Source: Sporothrix humicola
Taxonomy: Eukaryota; Ascomycota; Sordariomycetes; Ophiostomatales; Ophiostomataceae
Direction: 5' to 3'
Length of the DNA: 38,601 nucleotides
NCBI GenBank assembly: GCA_021396245.1
Contig: WNYE01000158.1
Coordinates: 1 to 38,601 of the forward strand
Part shown: positions 21,151 to 32,640 of the stretch, one piece after another
Position numbering within the stretch: the stretch's first letter is position 1
How the letters are laid out: each line of letters opens with the position of its first letter
The notes under the pieces: generated by a model
The model's input: the letters and a program-made list of their open reading frames with translations, nothing else
What the model was told of the DNA's origin: nothing
Database searches by the model: none
Translations under genes and position numbers: made by a program

Positions 21151-24100
21151 GACGGCGAACGCTGGAGGGGCGTGGGAGTACGGGGCAACAGAAACAGGGC
21201 CTTGTTTTTGGGTACGGAAAGAGCGTAATAGAGAGGCAGAGAGGGTTGATACAGGCGGTCAGAGGCGAAAAGCGAAAAGGAGGCAACTGCGACTGGAGGA
21301 CGAAAAAAAGTTTGCGGCAAAGGGCAGAAAAAAACTTTTTTGTGGGTCCTTGCCCCAAGGCCAGCCAGCAAGATCCCGAGAAATTCAGAGAAGGCAGGCG
21401 CAGGGCAGGGGACCGGCGGGCTGGAGGGGTAAAAAATTCAGTGTGAAAAAGTTTTTGCATGAGGATCCGCTGCTCACCGCCCTCCTGAATTACCGGATTG
21501 GGGCTAGTGCGGAGCGATAGAGGGAAGGAGATAAGAGCCGTGATACTGCACTGTGCCGTGCATATGAGCTGCGAACAAGTAATTAACAAGTAACTTCTGA
21601 TTACTGTGAGCAATGGGAAATATCTTGAATAGATGGCGACCGTGTTCTTTTGCTTCCTCCACGTTGTTCCTCAGCCGCGTCTAGGTCGAGACTCATCATA
21701 ACAGCCGTCTGCACCTAAACACAGTTTCCGATGCACTTCTAAGTTTGTTTGCGTCTGTGGAAAATCTTCCAACCTGCCAGACCCCCGAATTCATCCCTTC
21801 CATCAGAGTAACTGCCGTGTCGGTCCTGCCACCTGTATTCACTTTCTGTCTGGGTTCACCTTGTCTGAGTTGGCTCCTGTATCTACGTCTTGATATCGCC
21901 AGTGGGAGATGTCATCTTTTCTGTTGGGATACATTTACCGCACTGTGTCTCTGCATCCAGCCAGGCCCTTCCAGATGACGGCAAAAAGAAGGAGGTCGAA
22001 GAGCAGAGGCAGACGAGACAGACTCGCAAATGGGCGAGGAAAAATAGGAAAAAGAAAAACTAGTCGTCCAAGAGCGCCGGCGCTATGAATCAACGGGGAC
22101 AACGGAGACCCTTGGCGGCTTGCCACGCTATCTACAGCGACCAAGCGCTAATTGCTCTGTATTACAGGGGGCTAGTAGGCCTGGAACAGACACGGCTGGG
22201 CGGCCAAACAGGGCCTAGCCTCGGCAGCCAGAGAATCGGCAGGAAGAGACAAAGAGAAAGAACGAATTTAGAAAGAAAATGCTTCAAAAAACTGTAACGC
22301 GTACCCCGATGCTCACTCTCTGCTTCACAAATAGAGGCAGGATTAATCGGTGGCTGTTAATCTGTGCTGATCGAATGCATCACGACCAATGGCAAAGATC
22401 GCTTATGTTCGTCTGAGCAATTTGTTGGTTGTTGCACAGTGGGAGATAACTTTATTAGAATCAGCAAAGGAGTGTTCAGCCCGTAAGCAGACAGGATCCC
22501 TTGCCTCGTATATATGTGAGGATGCGTGGCTGGGCTGGCTGGGCTGGATGCTGAAATCTGGAACATGTCCCGTTTTCAGCAGGCCACAGATAAACAGCAT
22601 GCGGGACGTAAATGAATATGATGATGGAGGGCACCCTCAGAAAACGTGAAAGCCCATGGTAAAAGAACAGTCAAAGACGGGATCAAAGGCAGATTGCAAT
22701 AAACGAGTCCAGGGAGAACATGGGACAAAAAAAAGGGACAATTATTAGAGGCTACCAAAAAGAAACCAGCCAACGGCGTTGCCCGCGCTAGACATGTGAA
22801 CCCCAACCAAAACGAACCAAAGGCCTGCCGGATCACTTTTCTTTATCCCGAGTTATTACCTACGTCTAGGATATTGGAAGAAAAATTTGAGACGTTGCAA
22901 TTCGCGGTACGACATACAGAGGCGTGTAATCCGTGCTACTAAAATCCAGACAAAAAAAAGAGGCAGCCACTCGGAATGCCATGTACCGCCACGGGCTGTC
23001 CGAAAACATCTCGAACTGGCTTTTTTTGTCAACATCTACTGTGTGCTTCGTAGAGCCTCTGGCTGAAGGCTGTAGTGATCTGGACCCATGAAGCACGTCT
23101 TCTAGAACAATGCCTCGTAGAATCCACCGTGCCTCACCGTTCTTATCGCGTGGAGGATGCAGTATTTTGCTGCGGAAGATTGTGCCTGGACCATCCTACC
23201 GAAATGCACGTCACAACCCCGGATTTGCCTTTCTCTCCTTGCCGCATCTCACCGTCTTTTCCCCAGAGAACGAAGACAAATTTCCCCAGGATAACCAAGC
23301 CAGAGAGGAAAGGCCCCGGCCCCTGGACCAAATGACACAGCGATAACGCCATGCAGTTGCTCCGTGCACACGCTTCCCCGGTCTCCATGTGTCTCTCTCT
23401 TTTTTTCTTTATCGTAATCCCTTATCCATTATCAAACTTTTTTTTTTTTGCGGGGGGCGGGAACGGCGGGCCCAGCGGAGCCAAAGGGGGCATCCTTTTG
23501 CGGTCTGGGCGTCCGGGAGGCGTTTGTCGACCTTGCTCTTTTGTCTGTTCGTAGCGGGTTGGAGAATGGGAAGGATGGACACAAAGGATGAAGAAGGAAA
23601 ACGTGCACAGTGGTACGGAGTACGCGTTCCACAAGCCTTCAAATTCCTGGTCACTCTTGGTCCGCATCCTTCTTCCTGTTCTTTCCCATTCCCATTGTTC
23701 GCCTCGCTAAGTACTGGGGGACAGACTGCCTGGTTTCAGTACATGGGTTGAGTTTGGCCATATGGCACCACTTGTATGCCTGGCAACCTTATCGTGGTAT
23801 TCGAGGAAACGAGTTCTTCATAGTGGGAGGCTTGTCGGGTGGGTAGGTGGTCGAGCAAACGGTTCTCGCGCCTGTTTCAAAGCAGGTTGCGTCTTGGGAG
23901 GCTTGGTTGCCTTATCGCTATCGTGCATTGCTGGGGACTTTGGTCGACAATCTCGTAGTAAAGAAACACCTGCATTTTCTCTGAGCGGTTAGCCTCTTTT
24001 GTCAGACTATGTGGAAGCCTCGCGGTGTCCTTGTGTGCCCATCTCTTTTGCCAGATGGTGCTCGAAATCGGATTCAAGCATTCTGGGTGGCGCGGTCGCG

Positions 24101-24479
24101 CCGTTGCGCCGTTTCCGTCGTTCCACTTGCTCTCGATCGTTCGCAAGGCTTGTAACGCCATCGGATCATGGCTTTGTCTTCTGAAGCGATTCATGCGGGC
24201 ACATAGATGCTGCACAAACATGTTTTGCGAATGAGCACGACCATGATGATTGTGAGTTGGATGAGGAAACCCCCTCACGGAGTTGTAGGAGAGGAACACG
24301 TGACCAGCCAAATCGAGACTACTAGCACGTGATATGTCACATACCATAGTCGTGTAAGTGACGAAAACAGCAATACCGCATCCAACATCGTACGAATTCA
24401 AAACGCTAGAAATTAATGTGAATGTCCAAGGATGAAAGGAAACGCTGATAAAAGAATTATATTGCGACATTAACGCAGT
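21151..24479. other. gene-poor intergenic stretch
   Basis: This region lies upstream of eEF3 and has mid-range GC. No frame shows the codon bias of the confident genes. The longest, on the minus strand at about 24470-23877 (under 200 residues), has no recognisable motif and I do not call it. A T12 tract followed by several G-runs lies at 23440-23490. Promoter elements of eEF3 probably occupy 21150-21700. No RNA gene was recognised. Confidence 0.55.
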
Positions 24480-26449
24480 CACATATGTATTTCAGAGTTT
24501 ACGGCATGCAATATGGGCTTTCGGCGAGCTGCAAGGCAATTGCCATATCCATATTGTAGTCAACTCTGTCAACATCATGGACCACTGGAGGCGTCGCAGT
24601 CTAAAACTGGAATGCGAGCAGTCTCAATGGTTTCTGAAGTATAGTGGCGTTTCTCCAGGTAACATTTAGGATCCCAAGCTAAACACGAGCATATAACTAT
24701 GCCTACGCAGCATATCCAAGGCCTTCATGTTATGACCTACCAGCTCACGGAGAGAAGGATGGATGAGGACGTGACGACAAACTTATCTTAATCTCAGTAT
24801 TCTTGTGTCACTTTAACACATGAATCGTAAATATTAACCTAAATATAACATGTATTTATATTGGCGAAGAAAGACTAATGTAGATTTGTAAGGCTCCAAA
24901 AATAAAGAACAAAAATAAGCAACGTTCAACCTGATTCACTCATAGTTACACCGAAGATTGTCCTGAAAGCAGTAATACTTTGCATACTGGATTCTTTGAC
25001 ATTTAAATTACGTGGATTCAATTGTCTACTATACGGACTAACGTGCACATAATTTTAAAATGTAAAAAATATGGACACATGCTGTCATACAAGGCGGGAG
25101 GTAATCTCAAGCTGCAGTTGTTTCTACAACATGACCTTGTGTATAACAAAGGTTTCATTCGTGCTTGGTTCGAAGATGCGTACGCCTGTATAGAATGTTA
25201 TGATAAGAGGATACGGTGATGTTTGATAGAACATAGTGGATTGTTTACAGTTGGGCGGCCGAAACCCAAATAAAATGCTTGCTATGTATGACGCGTGGGA
25301 GATGCATTCTCATACCACATCCTCTGTTCTGTAAATCCTATTATTTCTCTACAACCTCGTAAATGTTACTTCGTTCTGCGCGTCTTTTTATTATGACTTA
25401 TAAATCTCGACAAAGGGGGACTGGTCCCGTTGTCTATCCGCCATGCATGCTTTATGACAAGACGATCCCTTTTTTATATTTACATAAACACATCTCTGAG
25501 TAATAAGCTGCCTTGGACAGATAGAATCCCAACCCATGCCTTTATATGTTCAAATAAATACCACCACTCTGATTTACGTTACGGGTCCTCTCGGGTATTT
25601 TACATCATTTACTATGCAACACTGATGCTACGAAATGTCAATAAATATTTCTCGGGCATTGAAACAACAATGTGTCGAGTTCCTTACAACTGTAACTCAT
25701 TACACAGGTATGCAAATTTATATTGCATCTTTAAATCTTTGTATAGGCTAACTGATCTTAGTATTGTGTATCATAAGCAACAGAACTTTACCTTGGCACA
25801 GATGGAGCTTGAACAACACGTACGCGGAATTCGGTCATGCTATTGGAAGATGGTCATATGCGGTCGTATTGAAATCTTCCAACTAGTCAAAGCAGCATGA
25901 GTAGTCATAAACTTTGAACGAAGGCCATCATGTTGTGGATGTATGATTTATCTGGTAGAATAGAGCTGCTGCAATTCTCTGAATGGCAACAGAAATGGTA
26001 GAGAGCGGCTTGAGCATACACCACGTGCCTGAAGTGATATTGAAGTCTTGTGGCACGGCAATCATTTTCCTTGGCAGGGTTCTGTCATGCAAGACAACCA
26101 TGGGTTCCCGTCTTGGCGAACATCATAAGGCTGGGCCGGGAAAAAAAGACGAACAGCATCAAGTGTACCTCGGAGATTTTACAATGTGCACAAAAGTAAT
26201 TTTGGTAAATAGATAGTTCATCATTAAAAACGTTTCATATTCTGGGGGTGTAATCTAAACGCGAATGGTACAATAAATAGGACATTCACCTAAAACCTAG
26301 GAAAGGGGGTAGACTACTGAGAGTAAAAATAGCAAGTGAAAGAGGTATATCAATAAAAATCCAAATAGGCCGTGTAATTTGTACAACAAACGCCGTGGTA
26401 AATAGACAAAGACAGTAAGAAATATCAAGTGAAAGAGAAAGGATATCTC
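24480..26449. other. AT-rich block without RIP signature
   Basis: Base composition shifts to AT-rich about here and stays so until the glycosyltransferase stop codon. Unlike 1-2215, CA and TG dinucleotides are normal, so this is not RIP. Three short + strand frames lie in a row (25022-25219, 25430-25900, 25983-26216); only the middle one is long enough to be surprising in such DNA. There is no terminal repeat or transposase motif that I can recognise. Confidence 0.5.
25454..25900 (+). CDS. orphan hypothetical ORF (doubtful)
   Basis: An ATG-initiated frame of 148 residues lies in AT-rich DNA; the open frame begins upstream at 25430. The protein is basic, Tyr/Ile/Leu-rich and Cys-containing, with a C-terminal half that reads as ordinary protein sequence (an AQMELEQHVRGI stretch). 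I recognise no domain, signal peptide or clear membrane helix. Codons end mostly in A/T, unlike the C-ending bias of the confident genes. A stop-free run of 157 codons is unlikely by chance at this base composition, but selection is unproved. It could be a young or transferred gene, part of a multi-exon orphan, or a remnant. Confidence 0.2.
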   Translation: MTRRSLFYIYINTSLSNKLPWTDRIPTHAFICSNKYHHSDLRYGSSRVFYIIYYATLMLRNVNKYFSGIETTMCRVPYNCNSLHRYANLYCIFKSLYRLTDLSIVYHKQQNFTLAQMELEQHVRGIRSCYWKMVICGRIEIFQLVKAA

Positions 26450-27622
26450 TCAAACGTGGCTGCTGCCGTCCGACAGGTACTCTCGGCTGGCGTTCCGTGG
26501 CGAGTGGTCGCGGAAGGCCTTTTCATCTTCTGACAGGTCGTCACCGGTGATGCTGCCGGACTCGCTGCCACTCACGTACTTGTCGTGCTGGTTCTCATCC
26601 TCCTGGTGGCGGAGTAGCTCACGCATGTGAGGGACAGCCCGTCTCAGACGAAGACGGCGGCGCTTGGCGATAAAGATGGAGACGACGCCGACGACCAGAA
26701 GAAGCGGCAGGATATAGGGAAGGCTGTTGCGGAGCATGATGATGGCGGCGCCGTCAAACGAGTGCCAGGCCGAGCTGCCGAGGTGGTCAAAGATGGGCGT
26801 CGAGACCTTGCCGTTGAGCTTGTGCATGTCGCGGTTGTCGTCGGGGCCACGTAGGACCTTGTAGTCGGAGCGGTTGGCCTGCAGGCTGTGGATGGTGGAG
26901 GCAAAGTGGCAGCCGGTGCTGAACATGACGGTCGGGTAAGGCAGGCCGAGCCAGCGGTGGTTGTACTCCTTGAGGCTGTCGACAATGGCGCCAACCAGGG
27001 GGTTGTGGCGCTCGGCCATCATGAAGCCGCTCGAGAAGCCGACGGGGACGGCCTCAATGGCGACGAAACCGAAACGACGAAGGGGGCCCAGGGCGCGCTT
27101 GCAGCGCAGGTCCATATCGAGGACAGCACCGCCGTACTCGTAGAGCACCATGTAGCGCAGGGCGTCGACCTTTTGGATCAAAAAGGGGTAGCTGCTCCAT
27201 GTCGGGTAGACCTCGGGGAACTTCTCCTCGACAAACTTGGCCGCGGTCTCGTCGGTCCAGTAGTACGTCTCCCAGCCCTTGTGGAAATCGAGACAGCTCT
27301 GGCGGGTCTCGCCCCAGGCGGGCAGTGGTGGACGAGATCCGAGAACGACATGGTGCATGACGGGCGGCACGCGGTCAGGGTAGCCGAAGCCGGCTTCCGT
27401 CTGGGAGGCATTGTAGTCGGCAAAGGTAATGTCGAAGTTGTCGAGCGCTTGCGAGATGACAAAGCTGGACGAGTCTATTGACCAGATAATGGGCATATAT
27501 GCCAGCGTCCACGCTGTGTAGAGGACGTGGCGGGACAGCACCGCGATCACAAAGAAAACACCGGCCAGAGCAAGGCCAAAGCGTGACCGCAGCCTCCGCG
27601 GGTGCGGAATGGCGGACAACAT
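26450..27622 (-). CDS. GT32 DXD glycosyltransferase, SUR1/CSH1-like (probable mannosyltransferase)
   Basis: One exon of 390 residues. The frame stays open 97 codons upstream, but 27622 is its only ATG, so the start is clear. A short basic N-terminus leads into a membrane anchor (about 15-36). The catalytic part carries PPVMHHVV (86-93, like the PKIIHQ of the family), ETYYWTDE (118-125), KVDALRYMVLYEYGG (151-165), the metal-binding DXD as LDMDL (168-172), and GSSAWHSFD (282-290, like the GSSWH motif of SUR1). A second membrane helix lies at about 300-319, followed by a basic then acidic Ser-rich cytosolic tail. Length and topology match SUR1/CSH1, which add mannose from GDP-mannose to inositol-phosphoceramide in the Golgi. 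Other fungal GT32 enzymes with unknown acceptors are close, so the acceptor is not certain. Confidence 0.88.
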   Translation of the reverse strand: MLSAIPHPRRLRSRFGLALAGVFFVIAVLSRHVLYTAWTLAYMPIIWSIDSSSFVISQALDNFDITFADYNASQTEAGFGYPDRVPPVMHHVVLGSRPPLPAWGETRQSCLDFHKGWETYYWTDETAAKFVEEKFPEVYPTWSSYPFLIQKVDALRYMVLYEYGGAVLDMDLRCKRALGPLRRFGFVAIEAVPVGFSSGFMMAERHNPLVGAIVDSLKEYNHRWLGLPYPTVMFSTGCHFASTIHSLQANRSDYKVLRGPDDNRDMHKLNGKVSTPIFDHLGSSAWHSFDGAAIIMLRNSLPYILPLLLVVGVVSIFIAKRRRLRLRRAVPHMRELLRHQEDENQHDKYVSGSESGSITGDDLSEDEKAFRDHSPRNASREYLSDGSSHV

Positions 27623-28680
27623 TGTGTGTGGGTTTGTCGTCTGTCTGGTAGAGACAGGAACGTGTATGGCAAGGTGACGTCGTAGATAGAGCTCGGGACG
27701 GTTCCGAAGCAGCACGCGGATCGCGGCAGACGGGAACGGGAGAACTGCGGGAGTCGGATGGCGGGTGGCGGAGTGTGAATGGCACGTAACTCTGTGTATG
27801 GTGGACAGTCGGTAGTTCGGTCGTAGAGAAGAGAAAGGAGGAAAATTGCTGTTCACGGACGGAAGACAACGGACGAACAGCAGCGGGAACGACGGACGAT
27901 CAGAAAGTGCCAAGTGTCAAAGCACGCGTGAATGTGATTTGTGTCAAAACAGTTCGTAGGAACAGCTCCGACAGGATGGTTGAGGGTGCAACCGGTTTTT
28001 TGGTGATTAGCAAAAAAAGAAAGGAAAGGAAAGGAAAGTCTGGAATTTGGTGGTAGTGAGGTGGTAGTGCTACTGTCGAGCAATGTTGCTGAGTGATGCG
28101 TGATGTAGTAGAATGGTCAAAGAAAAAAAGAAGTGCAGATGGCCAAAGGTTAAATGGAAAGCCTCAACGGACAAAGAGGAATGGCCTGGGAAGGAAAATA
28201 ACTAGGAGAAAAGAGAGAAGAACGAAGTAACGGGTAAAATAAGGCTCGAGGGTGAAAGTAGTAGCCGTTGTAGTAGTGAAATAAGTTTAAACAAGTGAAT
28301 AAATAATAGAAGCACGGGAGAATAATAGAGAATGACAGGAGAAAAAAATGTTTGGAAAGGAAGTGCGCACAACCAAGTGTTTTATCTATCAGACCAGAAA
28401 TTTGGCTCGGCCGAACCAGTGATGAGGAAGAGAGGAATACGGGGGGAGGCAACAGTATATGGGACGGTTGGGTGGGTTGAAATCAAGATCAAGATACGAG
28501 ATGGTGATGGGACAAAAAAGGAACAGGGGAGAATAGAGGAAAAAGATAGGCAGAAGGAAAAAGAAGAAAAAGACGAAAAGTAGGAATACGACAAAGACGA
28601 CAAAAATAAAAACGAGCCAAAAAGAAGAACAAAAAATGACGAGCGGCACAGGGTCAGGCGGAGAAGACGAAAAACCAAAA
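27623..28680 (-). promoter_or_regulatory. pyrimidine-rich leader of the glycosyltransferase
   Basis: On the minus strand the DNA upstream of the ATG is C/T-rich, most strongly between about 28140 and 28680, with a short (TTTCC)n run near 28015-28040. It is polarised in the same sense as the leaders of the other genes. No TATA box is obvious. Confidence 0.4.
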
Positions 28681-30235
28681 GAAAACGAGGTGAGCGTGGC
28701 TTCCCTGCAGCTGTTGGAATTTCGGTTTTCAAAGTAACTGGTGGTGGACTGTGGCAGGCTGAAAAGAGCGGTGGTTCCTCATGCTCACAATAACAAAATA
28801 ATTAAAAAATGGGGCTGTCGGTACCCAAGAGGTAGGTAGACAGCAGCAGAAAAATAGAACGGACAAAACGGAAACAAAAATTGGAATTTATCGAATGGCG
28901 AGGTAGATCATACAGAAAGAAATACATCATATCCATAATACGGAGCCACAAAGAAATGCGAGACTGCGAGACTGCGGAAATGCCGTAGCGTGAGCAAGAC
29001 GGTGGGCAGGTACTCAGACTCAGACATGGTGGGAAGGAAGGGGGGGCGTGTGTGTTGTCGTTTCCATCTTTTTCTTTCCGCCGTTTTGTGCTGCTCTTTC
29101 CCTACCAGGGTTGGTGGCAATTGCTCCCATAAGCACACTCGTTCCGTCTTAGCCCCGACTTTAGCACCGAAGGACAGCACCAAAAACACGCAGGAGCGAC
29201 CCAGCAAAGTCTCACACAGAAGGCAAGCACCCAGGCGAGCCAGGAAGCGCCCCCCAGCGCAGCAGAAAGCAAAAAAGCTTGGCAAAAGCTTAATTTAGAG
29301 TGCGAGCAGGCTTGGCCCAAAAGGGATCGGCAGTAGGGCAGGAAAGAAAAGGGATTTGGGAGTGGAGAGTGGTCTGGAAGGGCCTACTGGGGCGGCACTG
29401 GAGACTGGCAAGAACGGGCGAAAACTGGCAAATGGCTGCCTGGGGTCTCCTGCGCCTGGCGGAGTTTCAACCCAATGTTTGGCCGTATTACTCGTAAGGT
29501 GGGAAAGAAGTTCGAGGCCGAGGCGAAATGCACGAAAACGTCACCGAAAAACGTCGCTGGAAAAAGGACCATTCAGAAGGCCACACTACGACAGCCACAC
29601 ATCAGGCGATTCAAGTTTTGCGTGTTTCGTGATTCGGGTTGTTCGTATGGTCTTTTTTTCCTTTGGTCTGTTGGTGCACCATGTTTCTGCGCAGTTCACA
29701 TCTTGTGCCATCCATTAACAAGCGGACAACACACAGACAATTCAGACGGTCAAGACACGCGACTGAGCACAGATCGTCGCTGCTCTTCTGTCTGGCACGC
29801 CACCAACGGCTGTGGCCAGTCCAGAGTCCAGGGATTGCCAACTTTTCTCGGCGCTTTTTAGGCTCTCTGGCTCTGCGCCGTAGAATGCAATTGCATGTAA
29901 TTGTTTCGTCCATTTACGCTGGCCGTTATCCCTTCTTCTATTTCGGCTTGGTTCATTTTACTCGTTCTCGCCGTCCATTTTGCGCCGCCTCTTTTCAAGG
30001 TTATTCTATTTGTTCGTTCAGATGTACACAGTATGCTCGCTTTAATTCGTATCCAATATTGTACAAGCACTTCGTACTCCAAAATGCAAAAACCAAGTAC
30101 CAAATTCAAAAAGCCAAAAGTCCAAATACCAGAACGCCCAATTCAACTAGTTATGACTCGTGTTTCGCTTTCTGTCGTTTACAATCGTTTCCCAAGCAGC
30201 CTTTTCTTTGGGCACCGTCAAAATGGCTCGTGACT
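28681..30235. other. intergenic region between two minus-strand genes
   Basis: This contains the upstream part of the glycosyltransferase promoter and the 3' UTR of the PIG-L gene. Only short, unconvincing frames are present. No RNA gene or repeat of note was seen. Confidence 0.55.
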
Positions 30236-31845
30236 TCACGCCGGCTGTGTTCCTGGTGCCACGGGTGTCACCGCCGGCTCAATCTTCTTCAGGTCATTGA
30301 ACCATACGTACCGACTGACAATCATGTACAAGTGACGGTCCCAGGTGTACTGGCTGTTGTGGTTGCGGAACGCCTCGCGCGTCTTTTGGTAGCGGTGCCA
30401 GGAGTTGGCGACCAGCGCACGGCTCGTGGTGATGCCTGACGCACCTGTAGAAGCGCCCTCACGCGCGGGATAAAACAGTGCCGCCAGAATGCGCCAGGTA
30501 AAACGCAGTGCGGTCAGGGGCAGGTCGCCCAAGAACGTGTATTTGCGCCAAAGCGGCGTTGTCACGACCATGTAGGCCACGGGCGTTTTTGAAGGGGAAG
30601 AAGCAGATGAGGACGAGATGAGTTCACTAGTGTTATGGTTAAGTTCACACGGTTAGCACGTAATCTGAAATAGAGACCAACTGTGGCTGATGGCGAGGGT
30701 TGATGGGGACAGTGGGCACAAAATAAAAAGTGAAGAAAAAAAGAAAGACGAAGGATGAAGGAATGGGGCATGGAATAAAAGAGGACATAAGAAAATGGAA
30801 TAACGGTAGGGTGTGGGGTGGTATCGGAAGAATAAAACGGTAGAGGTAAAAGACGGCACAGTAGACAAGGGAATAAAAGAAAAGGGGTCTCTTACCGAAT
30901 TGCTGCACTCACGGCACGATGGTTGATATGGCCAGATACACCGCCTTCATCGAACGTGATGATCTGTGATTGACATGTTAGGGGCTGTGAGAAGAAAAAA
31001 AAGGCGAAAGAAACGAACAAGGGATCGAAGGGCGCCATCCCCGAGCCCGAGCGACAGTTGAGAAAAGGAAAGACGAACACCGAAAAAAAAGAAAAAAAAA
31101 AGAAAGAAACTGGGGGGACTCGACTTACCGCATCAATGTTCCACTTGTCAATGTGCTCCTGCACGATTTTCTGCACAAGGGCCGTGTCCCACCACACTTT
31201 AGGATTGTCCTGGAGCTCAGGATGGTCGAGAGCCATGCATCGTGCCGGGTCGATTTGCAGTGCGGCACACGATCCGAGCAGCTCTTTTTTGCGCAGGTCT
31301 CCAATGCCGTAGTTGTTTCCTATGCCAATGGGCGAGTGTGTGAGTGGGCGGAACAGGTAAAACATGTAGAAAGAATATTGAGCGAAATATGAAAATGCAA
31401 AAGAGAGACAAAGGACAAAGGAGTGGGAAACTCCGCGGCGATGGGCACCCCTCCGCCACAAGAAGAAGGGGGCAGGAGACAGAAAGAAGAAAAATAGAAA
31501 ACACTCACCTGTCGACATGGAAATGAGACTCCCGTGCACGCCTCGGTTCCGATCGAGGACGCCGAGAATGCTCGGGGCGAAGAAGAGGCACTCGTCATCC
31601 GGATGCGCCGTGACAATGAGCAAGTTCTTGGCACCCTGCAGTTCCTGGGGAAGCAGCCGTATATCGCCGCCCACGAGGTAGGCAATGGCCCACTGCAACA
31701 GTGGTGGGAACAGCAACAACAGCAGGCCAATCTGGAAAAGACGGCGCCAGGCCAGGCGCGATAGAGAGAGGGAGATGGTGCGGAATGAAGGGGTGCGTGA
31801 GCGAAGAGCGCCCAACAGGCGCGTGACGTGGGGTGACAGCAGCAT
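30236..31845 (-). CDS. GPI12: N-acetylglucosaminyl-phosphatidylinositol de-N-acetylase (PIG-L)
   Basis: Four exons, 31845-31509, 31319-31129, 30963-30896 and 30626-30236, give 328 residues. The enzyme removes acetate from GlcNAc-PI on the cytosolic face of the ER, the second step of GPI-anchor synthesis. A hydrophobic anchor lies at about 38-57. The metal-site motif TAHPDDE is at 79-85, STGNNYGIGDLRKKEL at 111-126, ITFDEGGVSGHINH at 178-191 with the HxNH ligands, and a C-terminal HNSQYTWDRHLYMIVSRYVWFN (read in parts at 288-309) matches the conserved end of yeast GPI12. All three introns have GTGAGT, GTAAGT or GTAAGA donors and AG acceptors, and the joins restore these motifs exactly. 31845 is the first ATG in the frame. 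The enzyme is complete. It shares the GPI pathway with the surface protein at 11722-13661. Confidence 0.93.
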
Positions 31846-32169
31846 GCTGTCTGTGAGTGTGAGGAGTATGGGAGTGTATGAGAGAAAAGAAAGGGACTTG
31901 AGAATAGGGGACCAAGAGGGACCCAGAGGGACCAAGAAGGACGACTGGGAAGCACGAGATATTACTCTGTGAAGAGCGGGCGGCAAGGGGAATCGGTCAA
32001 AGACCTCAAGGCGAAACGCGAAGGGACGTGACAAATTAAGTCATTGGATCAAACAAAGTGGGCGGAAGAGAAGATGTAAGGTTGGAAAAGGTCCTGGCGG
32101 CAGACTACTGTGTACTTGTCGACTACTTTGTCGGCTTGTCAGCAGGTGGAGTGGTGATAGACTGGGATG

Positions 32170-32640
32170 GAACCAAATCCAGGGACGAATGGGGAAAGGA
32201 GATGCGAAAATAGTTGGCAATTTGGGAACGTCGGAGTCAAATTGAGAAGCCGCAAAATGAGTGCCAAGAGGAGGACAAAATCAAGAAGGCCCAAGGCAGC
32301 AGGGAGAAAAGGGGTAACAGGAAAAGTCGGAGGGAAAAGCAAAATGGAGGAAGGGGCGAGGGGGAGAATAACCAAAATAACCAGAATATGGAAGTGACGG
32401 CAGAGGACCAAGGGGGAAGGAAGGACAACACAGAAGGAACAAGAGAAGGAAAGAGCGAGTGGAATCGATCGCCGCTAAAAAGAGAAGTAGAAAACGATCG
32501 TTGCAAGGAAATGCCAGAAACGGTTGAAATGGTGTCGGCGAAACGGCAGTGGTGTGGTTTTGCTGACAATGGGCGACAATTCCACGGAGCCAAAAAGCAA
32601 AGCAAGACATAAAAAGACCGACATAAAAAAAGAAAACCAC
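32170..32640 (-). promoter_or_regulatory. pyrimidine-rich upstream tract of the PIG-L gene
   Basis: The minus strand is strongly C/T-rich here, about 330-800 bp upstream of the PIG-L ATG. It resembles the leaders of the other genes, though it lies further from the start. It may be the core promoter with a long 5' UTR, or mark another transcript. Confidence 0.35.

Noticed and set aside
20729..21613. 294-codon minus-strand ORF overlapping eEF3 exon 1
   Set aside because: It is a Phe/Leu/Ser/Arg-rich reading of the polypyrimidine leader, out of frame with the true exon 1.
23877..24482. minus-strand ORF of about 200 codons
   Set aside because: It lacks native codon bias and any motif, and the longest form starts at GTG. 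It is not strong enough to call without expression or homology.
27623..27913. 97-codon N-terminal extension of the glycosyltransferase
   Set aside because: The open frame has no ATG upstream of 27622, and the shorter product matches the family length with its membrane anchor near the start.
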